Assembly: GCA_963924555.1 (NCBI GenBank)
Contig: OZ004584.1
Span: 1,363,001-1,427,000 of the forward strand
Direction: 5' to 3'
DNA: 64,000 nt
Origin: Crambe crambe
Lineage: Eukaryota > Porifera > Demospongiae > Poecilosclerida > Crambeidae
Shown: positions 45,667 through 57,417 of the stretch, piece after piece
Position numbering within the stretch: the stretch's first letter is position 1
Layout: each line of letters begins with the position of its first letter
Notes under the pieces: model-generated
The model's input: only the letters and a program-made list of their open reading frames with translations
Database searches by the model: none
Told to the model about the DNA's origin: nothing
Made by a program: the position numbers and the translations under genes

Positions 45667-46980
45667 CTTTATCTACCCTATTAAAATTTATAGTAAGCTA
45701 TTATATTGCTAGTCATAGCCAACTGATCAATGTTTCACTAGCTATATGCATGTAGCTATTGGCAAATAAAAAAAAGCACTTGTATAGCTAACTGTATCGG
45801 GATAGGTTTTATTTAGAGGCTATGGCTAGGGCTATGGGCTATCATAACTACAGAGGCATGCAGGTTGGTTACACAGGTATGTATGCACACAGAAACCGTA
45901 TCATGACTCATGTCAACTGCAATTGCTAAGTGCTGTTGAGTCAGACATTAAGGTGTAATTATTGTGTTAATTAAAAGCTGGGGGACCTATGGCTATCAGA
46001 AAACAGGTAGCTATAACTACATAACTATTAATAAAAATTTTACAGGTTTCTGTTTACAATTAGCCATTGACATTAATTTTGGTGAGTGGATGTTGATAGC
46101 TAGTGTCTATTAGCTAAGTTGCATTTATATTAGCTAAATCCACAAACAATTGTGCACAAACATAGTCTTGTAATATTCTTTGTGTGTCATATTAATTTGG
46201 TCAAACTCACTTCTCAGTGTTTGTGTGTGCTATTTCTTCCCTCTGTATTGCGTGCTTTATATGTATCCATGTCACTTGCCGGTCCATTAATGCTGGTGTT
46301 AACCATGCAAGAATATACAGATTGATCAAGTGATTCACATGCAATGTATAGCTAGGAGCCTTGTACTGTAGAAATAAGTGCCAGTGAACTTACTATAAAT
46401 TCATTATAGTAAGAAAGAAGAATACTTCTTACTTAGCTAGCTGTTAATTCTTCATGCAAGGTCAGTAGGCCGGAGCCAATTATTTTGATCAAGCAAACAG
46501 AAAACTGTAACACAACTCTAGCTATACCCCTGCAAACTGTCCCAAATTAGTAACTATAAAGCAATTTTGCTCTTCCAATGATGCAAATTCAGACAAACAA
46601 AACCAGTTAAAAGAATTTTTGCGGGAATTGTAACAATAAATATAATCATGTATATTATGAAAGTCGGATTTGAAGAAATTGACACCATCTATAGCTAGCT
46701 AGCTATAATCCATCTTGCACTGTTTTTTTTTTGTTTGTTTGTTTTTTTGTCTGTTTTTTTATTATTATTATTTTTTGGCTTGTAACTACCTTCAAGATCA
46801 TAACATATGTAACACAGTGTAACTGCTAACTGTGATTATCTTTAGTTATCGAACCTGTGACCATGTATATAGCTGTATGTAAAAAAATTTCAAAACAGAC
46901 TGTCAGACTCTAGTTTGAAAAACATTCAAATCTCAAATTTCATCAAGGCTCATTACTTCTAAACTGACATCTTCCACTGC
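45667..46980. other. Spacer with duplicated block
   Basis: 46310-46650 repeats 31370-31800. A T-rich and ATT-rich run lies at about 46720-46775. No gene was found. Confidence 0.5.
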
Positions 46981-46982
46981 CA

Positions 46983-48044
46983 ATGAAAATGAGTAAGAAA
47001 GTGGATGCTGGCGATAATACAAGATACAACATTCATGAAAATGAATGCTATGCAACTACGATGTGTGTCTCAGTTGTAAATGAAGAAAAAAAGAAAATCT
47101 TCTCAAAGAAGAAATGCTTCTGCATTTTAATGATTGCAGTTGTAGTCATTTTACTTATCATTGCAGTCTTTATCTGCATTCATTGAGATCTCAGATTTGA
47201 AGAATACTTCTGTCATGTTGAAGTCAAAGATTCAAAATGTATCATCATCTATTCCAAAATTATTAGCAAATAGATTGGAGAGCTTAGGTTTGTATCCAAG
47301 TCATCCTGCACCTTCGTGTGCTGCTATTCTCCAGTTTGCTCCCTCCTCTCCCTCAGGTCACTACTGGATCAGGTCCTCCAATGGCTCTGCTGTGTGTGTG
47401 TACTGTGACATGACCAGGACTAGAGTGGTTGAGCTGGATATGAGTAACACATCCCAGCAATGTCCTTCTTCTTGGAATAATTATGACTTCATCACCTGCA
47501 AAATCATGCTTTGCTTCCACACCTAGAACCTGCCCAGGAACAGTTTTCCCCACCTCTGGTGTGATTTACAGTCACGTTTGTGGACGAGCCATAGGGTACA
47601 GTTCCGACTCACCAGATGCCTTTGCTGAATTTTGGGATTTAAGAAATTCTTCTACCACCATTGATGATCCATATGTGGACGGTATCAGTGTGACTCATGG
47701 ATCACCACGACAGCACATTTGGACTTTTGCTGCTGGCCATGGTAATGACAGTTACTATGGATTTCGCTGTCCCTGCAATTTCTGTACACATTCATTTTCT
47801 CCCTTTCCCCCTTTTCCCCCTTCATATGTCGGCAATAATTACTTCTGTGATGGCGACTACAATGGAATGATGGACTGCACCACCAACTGCTGCACTTTCA
47901 ACAATCCTCCATGGTTCAGTGTGTCTCTCCCTGCCCCCACCTCAGATGATATTGAAGTGAGAATCTGTGGTGATGCATAATATCTCTAATGAGAATGTCC
48001 TGCTAAGCTTTCTGCAGTTGTATGTTTATTCCAACTTGAATTAG
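46983..48044 (+). pseudogene. Membrane-anchored relative of the secreted 13-cysteine family, broken
   Basis: The first frame gives a short basic N-terminal tail and a membrane helix ILMIAVVVILLIIAVFICIH. In the next frame a coiled-coil-like stretch (SDLKNTSVMLKSKIQNVSS) is followed by a fibrinogen-like motif, SGHYWIRSSNGSAVCVYCDM, then VVELDMSNTSQQCPSSW. A third frame carries CGRAIGYSSDS, YVDGISVTHGSPRQHIWTFA, NNYFCDGDYNG, the Cys-Cys pair and IEVRICGD. The last piece (NISNENVLLSFLQLYV) is in yet another frame, and a few residues of ALWDAMDC are missing. At least three frame changes make it a pseudogene in this assembly. It is the one long plus-strand copy and shows a fuller domain layout. 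Confidence 0.8.
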
Positions 48045-48470
48045 CTAATGAACTTTTATAATAGTTATTATAATTATCATTGTTATTAATTTTTGTGTGG
48101 AGCTGCATTAAGGAAACTTTCTTACTGTACATAGCTATGTGTGACCATCAGATCTGTAGGCCAGGGATAAGTATTATAGCCTTGAGATGATCTCTTTTGA
48201 GAGATCAAATTATAGCTGGAATGAATGTTGTTGGGACATGGTGGAGTGACCCTTAATTGTAGAATGGTGGTCTCATTACAGGGCAGGTTCACTGCATGTG
48301 TTGAACTTTGAATCGGATACATGTACATCACAGCATTAGGATAATAATGATTGATCTATACAAACCCACCACTTGCTTATTCAGTACTCATGTTAATGAA
48401 TTGCTAATCCATCCTTCTTATTTCCTTATTTTTTTGAGCAGTGGTCATCCCTACATCTTTTTTCATTTCA
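48045..48470. other. Spacer, nothing recognised
   Basis: Non-coding, AT-rich. The end (about 48.44 kb) resembles 36.09-36.15 kb weakly. Confidence 0.35.
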
Positions 48471-48471
48471 G

Positions 48472-48549
48472 GAAATGATTTTCCCCTTACTTGTAATAAT
48501 AGAGAAGAAGAATCCAGCGATTTACCTGCTTGCCGTATTTCTGAAACGG
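48472..48549 (+). CDS. Possible orphan exon of a lectin-like gene relative
   Basis: A 78-bp stretch lies between the acceptor tttcatttcag and the donor gtaagc. It reads NDFPLTCNNREEESSDLPAC and then RISET. It lies upstream of a duplicated last exon (50.44 kb), so it may be an early exon of a decayed paralogue of the gene at 36.2-40.3 kb. Evidence is limited to splice-site fit and position. Confidence 0.3.
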
Positions 48550-48924
48550 TAAGCTCCCTGGTCCTGAAACTTGGTCTGCACATTGCAGTAGGCTCTAGTA
48601 GGCTGGATAATCATTCACAGTAGCTTTTGTTAGGTCTGAGTGGGGGAACTAGAATTTCACTTTTGTATTAGTCTATAGGCGGCATACATGCTATCATACG
48701 ACCGCACCAACACAATATTTTCGATATCTTGATTTTGACAAATCTCTCAGTCATATAGTCAGAGAGAACCTGCTTCAGCCAGAACAAGCCAGCTTTTGTT
48801 GCAGATGCAATCATTGTTTCTCCTGCAACTTTCTCCTCTTTTTCTGGGCTACTCTTGGCTGTGGCATCTGGCAGACAGCTATCATTGCTTCCCATGCACC
48901 CACCCTCCCTGGTAAATACATTAA

Positions 48925-50248
48925 GGGGGCTCCGACATCCCGCCCACGCGCTTGTTTTGCAGGTTGCTAGGGACTGATATCGAGACTACTGACACTTGCA
49001 GAGATAAGCTACAAAGACCACAGTGGAGGACTTATCTACGGTCGCTGATCTCCCAAGAACTAGGAAAAACGGGGCAGTTACCGAGAGGCTAGCACCGCTT
49101 GAAGCTAAAAGGACTAAAATTAATACTTCTTTTTTTGTGCTAAACTTACAATGTTGAAAATAGTTTCACATCCTTCCTTTGCATGCTTATAAGACAACTA
49201 CGGATCGAATTGTCTATATATAGATCTAACCTAGCTTCCTAGATACACGAATTCCTAGCTTTAGAATGAAGTGCTGAAAGCGCTGATCACTTCAGTTTTT
49301 GAAGATTTCCTAATCCCATCCGTAGCTGTCTACCCCAGACCATGAGGAAACAACATGCCAAGTACGGACACTTCTGGATTTACTGGGGCTGTGTATCGGT
49401 ATACTTGCAGACGCCACCCCAGCCCCACCCACTGGCAGGATGCCAATTCTTTCTACCGTTGGTAGCAAAATAAAAGCTTTTGCTATAGGGACCAGTCAGT
49501 GATATGGGGCTCCCTCAATTTTCCAAGCTTCCTAGCAAAATAAAAGCTTTTGCTATAGGGACCAGTCTGTGATATGGGGCCCCCTCAATTTTCCAAGCTT
49601 CCTAGCAAAATAAAAGATTTTGCTATAGGGACCAGTCAGTGATATGGGGCCCCCTCAATTTTCCAAGCTTCCTAGCAAAATAAAAGCTTTTGCTATAGGG
49701 ACCAGTCAGTGATATGGGGCTCCCTCAATTTTCCAAGCTTACTAGCAAAATAAAAGCTATAGGGACCAGTCAGTGATATGTGGGCCCCATTTCACTGCGG
49801 GAGCCCCAAAATACTAGCGCTTTAAGACCCCCCTGGGGGCCCCCATTTCACTAGTGATATACGGCCGGGGGGCCCCATATCACGGGGGGCCCCATATTGC
49901 TCCTACACCGGAGGTCTGCTAGCCCAGACTAGCTCTGGAGTTAGTCTCGCTCGGGACAGACTCTTCCGGTGACACTGGCTCTGGAATAGGCTCTGAATCT
50001 GGCACTGGAAATAGCCTACATTATTTTTCTTCAGGGAGTGCTACCTATATTAGCTATTATAGCTACATGCAATTGAATGAATTATTTACTATTATTACTT
50101 TTCCTGCTTGTATGGCTCATGTACTACCTGCACACCCTACATTCCTAACCTTCTTGTGGTTTTTCAGCTAGTTTTCCACAATGATGATTCTCTTATTAGG
50201 GCTTATCAGTATTTAGTTGTGCACGCGCGTAGTCATGTCGGAGCCCCC
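48925..50248. mobile_element. Non-autonomous TTAA-flanked element
   Basis: The left end gggggctccgacat and right end atgtcggagccccc are exact inverted repeats. Both are flanked by TTAA (48921-48924 and 50249-50252), the target of piggyBac- and Kolobok-type elements. The interior has a 70-bp tandem repeat and G/C-rich blocks. The right third matches the dispersed repeats at 10490-10840 and 15764-16113. No transposase is seen. Confidence 0.8.
49460..49785. repeat. 70-bp tandem repeat, about 4.7 units
   Basis: The unit starts agcaaaataaaagcttttgc and includes gatatggggc and ccaagctt. It recurs at 49463, 49533, 49603, 49673 and 49743, with few differences until a shortened last unit. Confidence 0.95.
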
Positions 50249-50329
50249 TTAATGTTCTATTTTAGGTTCTGTGTTAATTGTACTGTTATGTCTGTCATTG
50301 TGTTATTTGTATCATCTGAATGTCCTGTT

Positions 50330-50542
50330 CGTAACCCACACATTAGCTACCACTCCTTTTTGGAGTGTGAGCATTTCAGAGGCAGGACACCCTTCCTCTG
50401 GGGAGGGTTGTTCCAACTACACTCCCCTAGCCCACATGCAGCTATGATGAAGCTGAATTCTTCCTCTAACAGTGCTTACTGCACCTGGGTTAATACTGAT
50501 AAAGTGATCGCAGCTTTTGGAGGAACTCCTATGATTTTATAA
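50330..50542 (+). pseudogene. Duplicated last exon of the lectin-like gene
   Basis: The plus strand reads AAMMKLNSSSNSAYCTWVNT and then DKVIAAFGGTPMIL before a stop, nearly the same as the 40121-40285 exon end. The upstream part (CPVRNPHISYHSF) starts like CPVGFDF but then diverges. The lectin-domain exons (WLDG, GRW) are not found nearby, so it is probably a decayed partial copy. Confidence 0.6.
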
Positions 50543-51086
50543 TAGCTAATAGCTAGCTAGTCATAGCATTATGATTAGCTAAATAACAATTAGTGTGACC
50601 TCCATTTTTTACTATGTAGATATAGCTCAGTATAAATAATTAATTTTTTCTAGTGGTCTCTGTAGCTCACTATTACTTTCATCATAAGCTTTTTCATTAT
50701 TAATCTTTATAGAGTAGCTGGTAGAGATAAGATCCCAAAGTGGATAGCTATAGATAATTTCATGTTGAGAGTACATGTGAAGGAATTTTTAACAAGCAGA
50801 ATATTGGTTCGATCCTAGAGCCATTCTTTAGTGCAATTAAAGTGTCACCCTTCAGGGCAATATAGCTATAATTATTATATTATTATATGCTAATGCAATA
50901 ATTATTTTGGTAGTCACTGATTTCTTTTTGCACGCAGGTATATAGCTACTGTGAAAGTTTAAAGTTATCAGCTACTTAATTTAAAGTGTCACCGTAAAAC
51001 AGAAGCAATAATATTATAGTTAGTTATAATCACTACAATGTCCCAATACACACACTCTAGCTAAAATTAATGTGCAGTGTGCACTT

Positions 51087-52600
51087 TTATTTGTACGTAC
51101 ATGTATAGAGGTAGCTATTCTCTTCTTCCCGCTGTTCTTTCTTGTCACCATTCTGGTCTTCGTCTTCATTTTCTGGTATGGTTTGTGGATTCAGATGCAA
51201 GTCGGTACACCCTCTGCATTCGTAGCTAGCTGCACATGGTCTTCTTGTTTTCTGGCAGCTGCATCTCCTGCTGTTGCAGCTTGACTTATACTGGCATCCC
51301 TTCTCCAAAAAATCGAGTGTGGACTTTATTTTCTTCTGCACATCATCAGCTTCCCAATCTATGGAATATCCTGTGTCACTCACATGCCAGCCTTGTGTTT
51401 CAGGTGGAGCCAGTCCCTCGTACTGATCAGCTGAGGAGGCAGAGTTGTTCCACATTTTGGATACCCAGCAGGATCTTGCCCAATGTCACCACAATGAGGT
51501 GATTGTTGGTGGCCTCTGGTCTTCACTTGTTACACGAGTCACTCTTGTATTATACTCCCCAGCCTAGCTGAGGAAGTAGGCCAAGTCTGGATCATGCAGA
51601 AATGCTGATATGAGCTTGTGGATATTAACATATTATCAAAGTGGGTTGTGTGGCAAATTTATTTGTACCCCAATGTTGTACACGTCAGTGTCAGGGGCAT
51701 AAATGAGGATGTATTTATGTTTTGTTTGCATTGCATGCCTCCAAAACCTGCATGTCTACTTCCAGAGCATTAGACCTGAATTGAGATGTACATTGAGGTA
51801 AAGATTCACATGAGATTGACCATGAATCGTCTTGATTCTTGCCAGAAAAGCAACCAGCTAATATCAGTACTTGGTTTTCACACAGTAGATTTTTTTTTGC
51901 TGTGCACAAGTAGACAGAGCCTAATGTTCCTATTAGAAATCATTTACACTGCCTACATTCCAGGTATTCTCTCCATGGTCTTGGAATTTATGATTGTGAG
52001 GTCAACACAGATATGTGTGTAGCTATATGTTCTCCTTGTATCTTTGAGCATGTTTGCAAATGTTAGGGTTGAAGGGAAGCCAATCGGGGTGGTCAAATAC
52101 CAAAATTTAATGAACTTCGTTAGTTCCACTTCTATAGCTAATGTGGGACTGAAAAGCTACTAACCCGCTACAATGTGCCCATGTCAACACCATTCTCATC
52201 ATCTCTTCCCTGGGTTCCTCAAGTGACAATTATTGATGCAATGTTTGCCACACACATTAATCCTTTACAGCAACATAAGACAGTTGAGCAGTATGCTCAT
52301 TTTTTGTTCCGACAGTTCATACTACAGTTGCATTGTGTGGACTACACCCACTTCTGCTAATGCCCTAGGTAGTAGGGAATACTGTTCTTCACTTTCATCA
52401 CACTGTAGTCCAGTCTGATTGCACCAAGCTAATCTTCTCAGGTATTTGTCATATTCCTTTCTTCCTTTTCCTTCTGTGATAACTGTCTTTTTTGGTGGTG
52501 CCATGGTTAGCAACCTCTTGTGTCTTACGGCTGCTTTGTCAACAGACACAATGGGGACCTGGAGAATATGGTGAGTGATATATAATTGGTGTAGACTCAT
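51087..52600. pseudogene. Scrambled relic of a CXC-protein transposon
   Basis: Three pieces match the protein of the 52.87-56.25 kb element. A minus-strand C-terminus (51087-51455) has the cysteine run GCQYKSSCNSRRCSC and PCAASYECRGC. A minus-strand piece at about 51620-51715 has LIYAPDTDVYNIGV. A plus-strand piece at about 52175-52340 has WVPQVTIIDAMFATHINPL and VEQYAHFLF. The mixed strands show internal inversion. Another minus-strand frame (52322-52600) is unassigned. Confidence 0.65.
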
Positions 52601-52865
52601 TGGCCAATGACTCTGGCATTGACTAGATCATCTGTAGTGGCCTTGGTCCATGTAAATACATTAACCAGCCCTCTGTTGTGTTCTATGATGGGAGTGAAGA
52701 GCTGATGCTCACTTATTAGTGAGCACATTTATTCAACATTCTCTTCCCAGTGCTTGGTGACAGTCCAAAATTTTATTATTCTGGATGGTAGAGGTGCTTG
52801 GAAATAATTGTGATGTTAAGTGCTTTTATGCGGTAGGAAAAAAAGTGAGTGGTTTTCTTCAGATA

Positions 52866-55800
52866 CAGTCCGACGTCCGCAGGCTAGGCCAGCGTACCGG
52901 AAGTGCTATTACCTAATACAATTTTACTTGCACGGGATTCGTCACTATTCGACCTTTGACCCCACATTGTTGCTTGGATACTTCCTCTTTCCAGTTCATT
53001 ATTTCGATACAGATGGGCGGAGTTGACTCAGCCGTAGCAACTACGGGTTAAGAGTGCATTGACATTCATTTCTGCGATAAATTGAACCCTGCAGACAATA
53101 ACCGTTTGTTTTATAGTGCATTTACTGTTTTTCTACTCCGAGTTCTTTTCAGTGGGGCCGTGTTTTTTTTTGCACAGTACACTGGAAATTTGAAGGTAAA
53201 TATGAATGATTGTACCAATAATTAACATATAGAACAGCATAAAAATTGTGTCCACCCACTTCTTTATAATGAAAGCACACAATTGTTTAAAATACATCAC
53301 TAGTGCATGTGCATTGATCAGCTAATCGAATGGTAACATTGCAGCTGTGTGTACAATCAATCTATAGTGTAGACTTTCCAAGTAGACACTTCATAATCCT
53401 GTCAAAAAGAACACAACAAAAAATTAATATTACTACTGCAATAATATTCACAGGATGACAAGTTCAAGTGAGTCAGAGGTGAAGGTGGGGACTAGTTCAA
53501 AGGGACCATGTATTTTGTGTGGAAATGCTTCCATGAAATGCAAATATTTCAGAAATCTAAGCCAACATTGATTTTTCAACATTCACCTGAGGGGACAGCA
53601 TGATGACTTCGTATGTTATAAATGTGTGAAACAATCGGAGCGTAACACCCACAAAACTGAATTTCATAACTGGAAAAGAGAAAACAGAGGACACTAACAT
53701 CAAAGCTATGCTGGACGGAATACTTCAGCATGGGATGTTTCATGAGTGTGATGAAAACCAAGGGCTTTGGAATATTTTCACTGATTATAAAGCTACAGCA
53801 GAGCAGTCACATGACATGCTAAACTACAGAGAAATTGGCCAGGTAGGGTTTGAGACATACGTTTCTGGCAAGATCCTCAAGCAAGTCAGCACAAAGGCTC
53901 CTTTAAGGGAAAAAAAGTTGTGTACATTCACTGTTTCAAAAAAGGAGAAACAGAGGGTGAAACAGATTGACAGGGAGAGGAAACTCACTCAGTGTTTCCT
54001 GAAATGTCACCTTTCAAGGCTTGTTAACCCAGGACAGGAACAGATAGACCCAGAATTACTCTGTGGACCAATATCAGCGATCCCAAGAGCATTTACAGAT
54101 TCAAATAGGCTTCCCTACAAATCAGCCAAACACACTGCTACAGCCTACCTAGAGAGGCGCTACAGTAGCATACCAGTGGTCCTCCACACTCTGCCATCTA
54201 ACTGGATTCCTGACTCAGTCATACTAGAGGGCATGTTCATGATACAAACCTATCCTCCTCTTTCCCACATGGAGACCATGGACTCATATGCAAAGCTGCT
54301 ACTACAGAAATATGTATGTCCTCATTTATTTGCAGGGGCAACAGAAGTCCATATCGTATTTGACAATCCTAGCTCACAAACTGAGTCTCCAAAAGAGATA
54401 GAGCAGTTTAGAAGAGACCAAACAGCTACTACAGAAACCATGATTGTGCAGTGTTTCAAAGTTCTTCCAAAACACCTCGAGACTGGAAATCAACCCTTGG
54501 CTGCAGACAGTGCAAGAACAATCTTATCGTCTATGTTGCATCTGAGATGATCCGTCTATCTCCACCCTACCTCAAAGGTACACAAGCAGTCATAACTAAC
54601 ATTGGGACACATGCACTCAGAGTGTCTGCTAATTCTACGACCCCAACACAGAATCACACACTCAGTTCGAATGCCAATGAAGCTGATTTAAGGGTGTGGC
54701 TTCACTGTCAATGCTCTTATGGGACAAAAAAGCTCATTTTCAGTCCAGATACTGATGTCTACCACATTGGACTCACAATTCCTCGGGTTATCCCATCATG
54801 TGACATCATGATACAATTGAACAAGAGTACAATGGAGGATCAAAAATATATTCACCTCAATGGATTACTCCAAGCTCTCGATACTGATCCAGACCTAGCA
54901 ACTACCAATTGTGCTACACGTCCACAAATACTGACAGGATGTGACTACATATCATACTTCCAGGGCATAGGAAAAATAAGTTTTTTGGCTACCTTTTTTC
55001 AACATGTCAACTTTATTGCTGGGGACCCCAATCTTCCTGGGTCTATAGGCACTGTAACTCTACTTCCTTCCAACCCAGAGTTATACTCATTCCTTCACCT
55101 TGTTGGATGTGCATATTTCAAAGCCAATGTCTCCGGCTTTAGGCATCATACACCTGAAGCTATGTTTTATTCCATTCAAGGAGCTATCACACCACTAGAC
55201 CAACACTCAAAATGGCTAGCTGAAATCAGACAGGTTGTATGGGAACGTGCTGAGAGTGAAAACAAAATGTTACCTTCTACAGAGGCATTGATATTACATT
55301 GGACAAGATGTCTATGGGTAATTGAAATGTGGCACCAGTCATTACAGAATGTATTGGATTTACCGAGTAAGTTGGATTAATAATTTCAGTATTGGTACCT
55401 ACATTGACAGGTATAATTGCATGTACAGGTCTTGAAAAATTTGGCTGGAAAAGGAGTGATGGCAAGCTTGAAGTGATCTGGGAAGTGCCAGAAAACATAG
55501 CAAAGGTCCAACAAAGAATCCAATATACATTCTCTGGCTGCAAGTGTAAAAAGGGGTGTGGAACAAGAAGATGCAAATGCATCAAAGAAGGGAAAAAGTG
55601 TGGACCAGGATGCAGATGCCTCTTATGCACTAATGTGAATCGAGTGAAGGTACCTGAATTGCCACAAGAGCTGAGAGCATTAGAAGCCGAGATGACGATG
55701 ACAGACAATGAAAATGAACTTGTTGAAGATAGCGATGATGACTTGAGTGAGATAGACGTGGACTCTGAAACAGAACAAATAATCCAATCAGTATTTGGTA

Positions 55801-56252
55801 GTGACTCAGAAGCAGAGGACAGCTACCTAGTAGACTTTGTGATGGGGCCATTTTTTTTTGCAAGAACTACAGTTAAAATACTACCACTAACATGAATGAA
55901 TTATAGTAATATACATTCTACCACAAACTTAACTGTGTCCGGTCAATCATCATGGAGAAGATCGCAGTAGAGAACCCGGGGTTAGGGCGCCATTAATCCT
56001 TCAAAAGCACCTTCTACGCACTTTTCCTGATTTCTAGTCTTACTTTTACCTCTAACCACTCCATCAGTAGGTAGTAAGACTATCGTTAGCTAGAATCAGC
56101 GCGAAGATCATCCCAGCAGAGTCTTCTGGAACAGGCAGCGGTCCAAAAAGATCAGCACGCTTTACAAACAGGAAGCTCACCTGACACGGCTATGACGTCA
56201 TTCTACGGATGCAAGTAAATTTGAGTGGGCGGGGACGCTGGCCTGCGGACTG
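52866..56252 (+). mobile_element. Transposon with inverted ends, 4-bp target duplication and a CXC-domain protein
   Basis: The left end (from cagtccgacgtccgcaggct) and the right end read in reverse (cagtccgcaggccagcgtcc) are imperfect inverted repeats extending about 80 bp, each with tttacttgca inside. Both are flanked by GATA (52862-52865 and 56253-56256), read as a 4-bp target duplication. The 3.4 kb element carries one plus-strand protein-coding region (about 53455-55895). A 3-4 bp duplication occurs in Academ-type elements among others, but I cannot assign a superfamily from sequence alone. Confidence 0.75.
53455..55895 (+). CDS. CXC-motif transposon protein (at least two breaks)
   Basis: The N-terminus has a CILCGN zinc-finger-like start near 53505. 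The long frame from 53708 holds LLCGPISAIPRAFTDSNRLP, WIPDSVILEGMF and VHIVFDNP. The next (to 55380) holds CRQCKNNL, SPDTDVYHIGL and TGCDYISYFQGIG, and the last (from 55429) a CXC (tesmin/TSO1-like) cluster, CKCKKGCGTRRCKC and CGPGCRC, then an acidic tail. A 62-bp intron (55367-55428, gtaagt to tacag) fits in phase. One frame change lies near 54.47 kb, and stops lie in the N-terminal part (about 53.57-53.70 kb). I recall the same order in many-copy sponge, cnidarian and mollusc proteins. The Asp-rich SPDTD and GCDY motifs suggest a PIN/FEN-like nuclease fold; this is inference. Confidence 0.7.
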
Positions 56253-56529
56253 GATATGGCTGTGTTGACCGTAACACAGCCATTTTCATGTCATGATTGA
56301 CGCACATTTCGTGTGCCTCACCGAGTGCAACTGTATGACCCACTCCATCCTGTATCTTTACAGTGAACCCACCAGCTCTGAAGCAAGTTAGCTAAGATAA
56401 TTTATGTTTGTCCCTTGTACTGTTGTAGCTCTACAATTATGAACCTTTTGGAAATATGCAAGTTGACTACTATACACATAATTGCAGCGAGCGAGCGAAG
56501 CGAGTGAGCTGACTCTCTTTGAAATTTTA

Positions 56530-57330
56530 ACTAGGGTATGTTCGTGTAACATATTCAATCGGCGAGCGAAACAGTTGGTGAAAGTCAGACTTATTGGACT
56601 AAGCCTAAGATATTGCAGTGGTTGTGGCAGTGTGGCAGCTGCATACACACTGACAGGAGGCTGTATAATGCTTACCACAAGCACTTAGAAAGCCATGTGC
56701 CTACAATCCACTTAGCGCCTCTATGACAAAATGCTGTAGAAAGCAATAAGCTCTAGCTATTTGTTCTAAGTGCTATGGGCACGTTTCATTTGTGGGGTCA
56801 AAGGTCAAACAAACGTGCGCATGCGTATTATAAGCTATGCCCGCTAGCTATGACGTACGTATATATATATATATATATATATCTCAAGCTCCCGTTGACA
56901 TGACCAGAGAGTGGCTCGCTTCGCTCGCCAAGTATATGTCTACACTCCAAAATGCCCCAGGCGTACGTACGTACGTACACGTGTCGTGCAATAGTAGCGC
57001 CCCTGCGCGTGCATTTATGCGCATGCTCCAGTTGTAATTGCTTGATTGATTTCTACATTGCTTTGTATATAGCATGGTGGATAGTAGGGTTAGGCTTATC
57101 TAAGTGGATTGTAGGCACTAGACATATCTAAGTGCTTTGTGGTAAGTACTTAGCTTTCTATGCATGCAGCTGCCTGCCACTTAGCTACATAACACAACAG
57201 CAAAGCACAAATGAACTATCAGCTCAACATTTCTACAGCCTTTTGGGCAGCAGGTACAAGAGGCTTATCTAAACGGCTTGTAGGCACTAGGCTTATCTAA
57301 GTGCTTTGAGGTAAGCATGTATGCAGCTGC
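56530..57330. repeat. Dispersed repeat with inverted halves
   Basis: The left half (gctgcatacac, atgcttaccacaagcactta, gtgcctacaatccacttag) recurs inverted at about 57.08-57.18 kb and again near 57.26-57.34 kb. Related copies lie at 30.03-30.29 and 25.61-25.68 kb. An AT run lies at 56861-56881 between the halves. No coding sequence is supported. Confidence 0.6.
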
Positions 57331-57417
57331 CTGCCACCACTTACATGACTCTTAGCAATATCAAGCACTGAAGCCTATCAGCTACTTTAATTGCTCACTG
57401 TCAAATGCTGCACATTG

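Noticed and set aside
52822-53040. Short plus-strand frame at the left end of the CXC transposon
   Set aside because: It spans the terminal repeat and has no similarity to the element's protein.
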